Below, one piece after another: positions 59,285 to 64,000 of a DNA stretch of 64,000 bases. The notes beneath the pieces are model-generated. The model made no database searches. It was not told the DNA's origin and was given only the letters and a program-made list of their open reading frames with translations. Origin of the DNA: Paragyromitra xinjiangensis (Eukaryota > Ascomycota > Pezizomycetes > Pezizales > Discinaceae); contig JBCAMK010000004.1 of assembly GCA_038503065.1 (NCBI GenBank), positions 1,191,001 to 1,255,000 on the forward strand, given 5' to 3'. Position numbers and translations under genes: made by a program. Numbering within the stretch: position 1 is the first letter of the stretch; each line of letters starts with the position of its first letter.

Positions 59285-60472
59285 TCATGCTAACGAATAT
59301 CCATCCTTAGGAAGCTGTTCACCTCCCTCCATCACGAAATGTTCCATCATCTCCATCTCATGTTCATCATACCCGTAGTCGAGCCCTTCCCCATCAACAT
59401 CTTCCAACCACTCACCCAGCTCAAGCGAGGTTAACTGAAGGTTCCCCTTCATATACCGCATGACGTCAGGCCAGCGGCCTGTGAAAAGTTTGCTAGTACC
59501 AATCGCGACTTTACGAAGTGTTTTCTTATGCCGCTCCAAAAAACCGACGAATTCATAGGCATGCATATCCAGCCCTAAGATATCTATCCGCTTGAGACAC
59601 GTCCAGACGAACCTATCTCCGAGATACTTCGAAAATGGGACGTCAGGCCCCTGGCGGATGCCACCACAGAGCGTGAGATTCTCGAGGTACATGGCAGAGG
59701 ATAGCATGTCGAACAATGGTCCCTTTCGGATATGATCGTTATCGTGGAATGGATTCTGAGGACTGAAGTCTAACTCGAGAACCCGACAGCCCCGGAATAC
59801 GATAGCGGCACGGCGAATGAGTTCTGTATTCTCGAAAACGCTGAGATCAAGTTTTCCAGTGATGCGGAAAGAGGTCAATTTCTTTTTGGTGAAGTAGGCA
59901 GCGTCTATCAGCGCAGTGAATGCACGGAGGTCATCCTTCTCGCCATCTTCACCGTGAAACTCTTCAAGGCTAAGTAACCGTTCCAGGTCTCTTCGCTCAC
60001 GATGGAGTAGCTCTGTCTCTTGTTCTGGATACCGGTGTGTCATTTTTATGGCTTCGAGCCGTGACAAATGGCTGAAGGCAACAGAGAGCATCACTGTATA
60101 GTCTGGCAATGTCTGAAATTCGAACAGTTCGCGATCCAATGCTTGAAACGTCTTGAAGACATCTGCCTTCCGAGCCTCGTCCTGGATGTTTTTCTCCTCC
60201 AACCTTTTATGAAATGGGATCCATGTCATATCCCTAAAATCATCTACATGAAGAACAACTCGCTTCACATAGCGAGCTAACTTATCTCTTTGAGATATTT
60301 CAAGAAGCGCAGACAGGCCTTCGAAAGAAGGCCCGACATGAATGACTTGGAACAGGAATTCGTTCACAAGCTTAGCAAATGAATTCTGGACAAGTCGAAG
60401 GCTTGCGAGGTCGGTTTTCGAGCGAACACGGCCGAAAATTTCGCGAACAACCTCCGCGCTGAGCTTATCCAT
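59285..60472 (-). CDS. F-box protein, single exon
   Basis: 395 residues from the ATG at 60472, chosen because it sits directly before the F-box (MDKLSAEVVREIFGRVRSKTD, then LASLRLVQNSFAKLVNEFLF, residues 1-45). The same frame stays open upstream to 60706, but that extension has no domain and is Cys/Ser-rich. After the F-box come leucine-rich segments typical of fungal F-box proteins (VMLSVAFSHLSRLEAIKM, YLENLTLCGGI, CLKRIDILGLDM, LTSLELGEWLEDV), likely forming irregular leucine-rich repeats. F-box proteins link substrates to SCF ubiquitin ligase via Skp1; the target is unknown. The C-terminus is acidic (GYDEHEMEMMEHFVMEGGE). It is divergent from the ankyrin gene, separated by 1.0 kb. Confidence 0.85.
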   Translation of the reverse strand: MDKLSAEVVREIFGRVRSKTDLASLRLVQNSFAKLVNEFLFQVIHVGPSFEGLSALLEISQRDKLARYVKRVVLHVDDFRDMTWIPFHKRLEEKNIQDEARKADVFKTFQALDRELFEFQTLPDYTVMLSVAFSHLSRLEAIKMTHRYPEQETELLHRERRDLERLLSLEEFHGEDGEKDDLRAFTALIDAAYFTKKKLTSFRITGKLDLSVFENTELIRRAAIVFRGCRVLELDFSPQNPFHDNDHIRKGPLFDMLSSAMYLENLTLCGGIRQGPDVPFSKYLGDRFVWTCLKRIDILGLDMHAYEFVGFLERHKKTLRKVAIGTSKLFTGRWPDVMRYMKGNLQLTSLELGEWLEDVDGEGLDYGYDEHEMEMMEHFVMEGGEQLPKDGYSLA

Positions 60473-61472
60473 GATCTGTGATATCCAAGCGCGATCGCCA
60501 CACCTCCGAGGGGCCCGAGCTGGATGTATTTGGCAAGCGATTTCAAATTTAACTTGAAAAACTGTATTCTTACTCTTTAGCTGCGTTTTCCGCAGGAATT
60601 GAAAGAAACATACCGAAGTGAGCTTGAGACCTGAGGATGTCGGTCCAACTGCGCTTGAGATAGGAGCAAGACTTGTTGACTCTGGTCTTACGGAACAATT
60701 TATCAAGCCTTCGACGACGGAAACTGACGTTGCGGAAAGGGGATGCTTTGGGTGCTCTGGCGCAAAGCTGAGATTGAGATCTGTTGTGATGCTGAGCTAG
60801 CTATGCATGCGCTATGCTAGCAACGGCTAGACAAGGAAGTTGTCGCGGAAGGGAATCCCGGTACACAAAGGGATGGTAATGAATATTACTCACTCGCCAA
60901 CGACATGAAACTGATCGATCTCGAGAAATTTTTGATGCCATTGAAATATTCTGATGGGATTAGCAACCCATGCTGTAGGCAAGGGCAGCATCCTAGCCCT
61001 AGGTATTATACACCAGGAAAACGGAGCAGATTCAGGTAAGACGGTATGGGATAGGAAGTAAATGTGCTGTGATTGACTTCGAGTGAAAGATATTGACGAA
61101 GCGCCTGTTGGTGTTGTCCGCTTGCAGGTTCAAGCTGTGGCATGAAGTTTCCTTGGCGCTAGGTGCTCAAATCTCCTTTGTGCCATTGATCAATCATTGC
61201 ATTTAAACTTGCAGCAGGTTTTTCGCTTCTGACGCTACACGTAGCACAACTATGGCTGGGAGAACAGACGCGCTTATTCGCCCTTAAATGCAGGCTCGAT
61301 CCCAAGGTGCCAGTCTATCATGGGGCTGATACGGCCCTATGCTTAAGGAACCTGCGAACAACACATCCTGACACGAGCTTTAGGTATATAGGTATATAGG
61401 TTAACAATAAACAAATTTTCCCTCACAAACTTTCAAGCTTTGATCCTAGAAATACATGAGCTTATCCTTACC
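60473..61472. promoter_or_regulatory. Divergent promoter region
   Basis: One kilobase between the start codons of the F-box gene (-) and the second ankyrin gene (+). A short GGTATATA repeat lies just upstream of the ankyrin gene at about 61383-61400. No specific factor sites can be assigned. Confidence 0.35.
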
Positions 61473-63387
61473 ATGGCCGAAGCTTCGGATCTTGCAACGG
61501 CTTTCATCTCTGCTGTTGACCTCGCAGCCGAAGCGCTTTCTTTAACTTCCAAATGCCTCCGTGGGAAGGATCTTCTGGAGCTCGTGGAAGAAATCGGCTC
61601 ACTCAACAGTGCCCTCATCAGCTTGCAAGCTCATTTCAATAAAAACCGCGGGTCGGCAGCACTACAGGGTCTCAACGATCAGGACGGCCCTCTCCGGGAA
61701 TGTTTTCTCGAGTTAACTGTGATTAAGGCAAAACTGGAAGCTAGAAGAGAGCTTCAAGGGACAACAAATAAACCCTTTCAACCTTTGAGAAAGAAAGAGA
61801 GGGCGGAATATGTCTTCCGAATTAGGAAACTCAGAACCCTCTTCGCCTTGGCCTTATATCCTGACGAAATGTTAGTCATCTTCGATGTTACCAGTTGGTA
61901 TCTGCCTCTTGCTGAATCCTACCCTAAGTTACATATCGAAAGTAATCAAGTCGCATATCCAGAACAATCGAAGAGTCAAAGCACTACGCACAGCAGCCTC
62001 CCGGGGACGCGAAGAGACGGTTCGGAAACTCCTCAATAAGGTAACTGATGCCTCAGCTCCGGACAAGCACGGAGTAACAGCGCTCCATCTTGCGGCTTCA
62101 GGTGGATATAGAGGAGTTATTTTGTTGCTCCTTGAGAACGAATCGGATATTCCAAACTCATCCAACAGTAGAAAGGGCCTGCTTCTCGGCAACGGTATCG
62201 ATATCTCGGCGGCGGATAGCTACGGGAATACAGCACTTATTTTAGCGGCCTCCGGAGGGCATCAGGAAGTGGTTTTACTACTTATCGAAAGGGGTGCTGA
62301 TATATCAGTACCGAACAACATTGGTCATACGGCACTCCATATGGCGGCGTCTGAAGGACACGAAAAGGTCGTTCGGCTTCTACTTGAAAAGGGTGCTGAC
62401 GTCGAGGTTTCAACTCTAAAGTCCGGGACAGCACTGCACTATGCAGTTCACAAAAATCACGAAACTGTAGCACGGATCCTCCTTGAGAGTGGTTCAAATG
62501 TCTCTGCTCGAGATACAAAAGGACAAACCCCTCTACACCTAGCAGCGTATAATGGAAACAGAGGAATGGTATCGCTACTCCTTGGAAATGGTGCCAATCC
62601 TACACTATCAGACAGCCACAGACATACGGCATTATATATTGCAGCGCGCAGAGGACACGAACAAGTAGTTCAGCTCCTACTTTACAATGGCGCTGATGCT
62701 GAGCTCCAGGTCGCGGGCGGAGAAATAGTGCTGCACGCCGCTGTACTCAAAAACCACGAAATGGTCGTTCAACTACTCCTCGAAAACGGTTCTAGTGTCT
62801 CGGCTCCGAATAAGCATGGAAACCAAGCGCTACATATAGCAGCTTCTAAAGGATTTGAGGATGTCGCCGGGTTGCTCCTCCAAGCTGGTGCGGATAGCTC
62901 GGCTTTAGCTACGAACGGACAGACGGCTCTACACCTGGCGGCACTCGGAAACCATGAGTGGGTGGCTCGGGCGCTTCTTGAGAGAGGAGTCGATATCGCG
63001 GCACCTGATAATGAAGGAAATACACCGTTACACCTAGCAGCATGTCATGGACACAAAGAGACGGTCTTGCTACTCCTCGATAAGGGAGCTGACGCCTTTA
63101 CGCGAAATAACGACGGATGCACAGCGCCTTGCATCGCTGGTAATCGAGGGCATAAAGGAGTTGTTCGATTACTAGAGGACGTAGATCGGGAGTACTATAA
63201 GGGTGGGTATCACAGTACGGAAAAGGTTATTTCGAAACCTTCGGATTACGAGACAAATAAGGGCCATCTCACAACCAGTGACAGTTGCCTTGCTGCTGTT
63301 TTTCGGAAAAGCCCAGCGGATACGGTTCCTTTCTTTCTTCAAAAGCTAGAGGTCGGAGGGGCTACGGATTACGATTGGGAAATGTAG
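61473..63387 (+). CDS. Ankyrin-repeat protein with helical N-terminal domain
   Basis: Start at the ATG at 61473 in good context (TACCATGG). The first exon encodes a helical region (MAEASDLATAFISAVDLAAEALSL, EIGSLNSALISLQAHF) resembling the N-terminal domain of many fungal STAND or ankyrin signalling proteins. The ankyrin array is in another frame, so an intron must lie between about 61860 and 61965. The most plausible is 61896-61959 (GTTACC..AAG, 64 nt), but other sites are possible. About 12 ankyrin repeats follow (TALHLAASGGHQEVVLLLIERGADIS type), one of them degenerate (SDIPNSSNSRKGLLLGNGIDIS). A non-repeat tail of about 70 residues ends in DYDWEM. There is no NACHT or other nucleotide-binding motif. 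Product about 615 residues; the role is probably protein binding. Confidence 0.8.
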
Positions 63388-64000
63388 ATATTACTTGGGC
63401 GTGATTCACCGCTCACCTTCGAGTTGGTTGGTTCGGAAATTTTCCTGTTTTCTCCAATGTCTTTCGTTGATGGGTACTTTTCTTATGTTTGGTGGGGCCT
63501 ATGCTGCAATTTTTCTTCCATGTGAATCCTTATCGTACCTCTTCTATACTTAATGGAACGGATAAACGTTAAAAAGAGACCTCTTTCCGGCAACACCTGC
63601 CTCGAGTCACCACTGATCACTCGGTTATGGATTGATTGCTACTGTCGAAAGCAGAGATCAGGAGACAGAAAAGGCTTGATTGATTTAACCCGCTTTAGTA
63701 CAGGTCTTGATTTGATATATTTACACTCTAGAAACTCATACCGCCTACGCCGTTTACCATGCGCAGTATTAGCCATCAGGGAGTCGTGCTCCAAAAGCTA
63801 GGATAGTCATCTAATCTATCCCATTAATACAAGAAATCTTTATCACCATATACACCTTTCTGTGATGATTTGCATCTTACCTACGATCTCGTAAGGTTTA
63901 TTCGGGTGTGAACCTGATCATGACTTTAGGTGAATAGCCATGATTCGGCTTCACCGCTTCTCAGCTGCTCACCAAACATTCAGGCATCCACGTACAAGGC
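63388..64000. other. 3' flank of the ankyrin gene
   Basis: No gene is recognised. An 82-codon frame at 63553-63801 has no motif. Confidence 0.4.

Overview
The window is nuclear DNA of a filamentous ascomycete (Pezizomycotina). The genes carry short spliceosomal introns (about 50-100 nt, GT..AG, often with a CTRAY-like branch site). The recognisable families are typical of moulds: a SIT-type MFS transporter, ankyrin and F-box proteins, and a BTB-like family protein. The tRNA-Leu(CAA) has the usual intron. Long gene-poor stretches, foldback/MITE-like elements and a decayed enzyme gene point to a repeat-rich genome such as some Pezizomycetes; the species cannot be named from sequence alone.

Layout. 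1-3.1 kb: no gene seen. 3.1-4.8 kb (-): HDHD3-like HAD protein, three exons, two long introns. 5.9-9.4 kb (+): large disordered basic protein, four exons. 11.3-12.5 kb (+): 2-oxoglutarate/Fe(II) oxygenase. 12.9-14.7 kb (-): Gfo/Idh/MocA oxidoreductase, convergent with the oxygenase. 15.4-16.5 kb (-): uncharacterised acidic protein. 17.0-17.6 kb: foldback element. 17.9-19.0 kb (-): intact aldo-keto reductase. 20.5-21.4 kb (-): GH43-like pseudogene. 21.4-24.9 kb: gene desert. 24.9-26.0 kb (-): conserved-looking two-exon protein. 27.2-28.2 kb (-): Ser/Pro-rich protein. 28-35 kb: mostly empty apart from a weak small-gene candidate near 31.5 kb. 35.1-36.4 kb (-): ankyrin protein. 36.4-46.2 kb: gene-poor, with three clustered inverted-repeat elements at 40.7-41.7 kb. 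46.3-49.5 kb (+): 1076-residue BTB-like protein. 50.4-51.5 kb: inverted pair of identical tRNA-Glu(CTC) genes plus intron-containing tRNA-Leu(CAA). 52.8-58.0 kb (+): very large MFS transporter with long disordered tails. 59.3-60.5 kb (-): F-box protein. 61.5-63.4 kb (+): second ankyrin protein.

The genes do not form an obvious pathway. Three oxidoreductases (oxygenase, Gfo/Idh, aldo-keto reductase) lie within 8 kb, but no backbone biosynthetic enzyme is present, so a metabolite cluster is not supported. The least ordinary items are the approximately 1570-residue SIT-like transporter, two approximately 29-bp insertions sharing a core and each flanked by its own target-site duplication, the strong excess of the palindrome TACATGTA in non-coding DNA, and the inverted tRNA-Glu pair.
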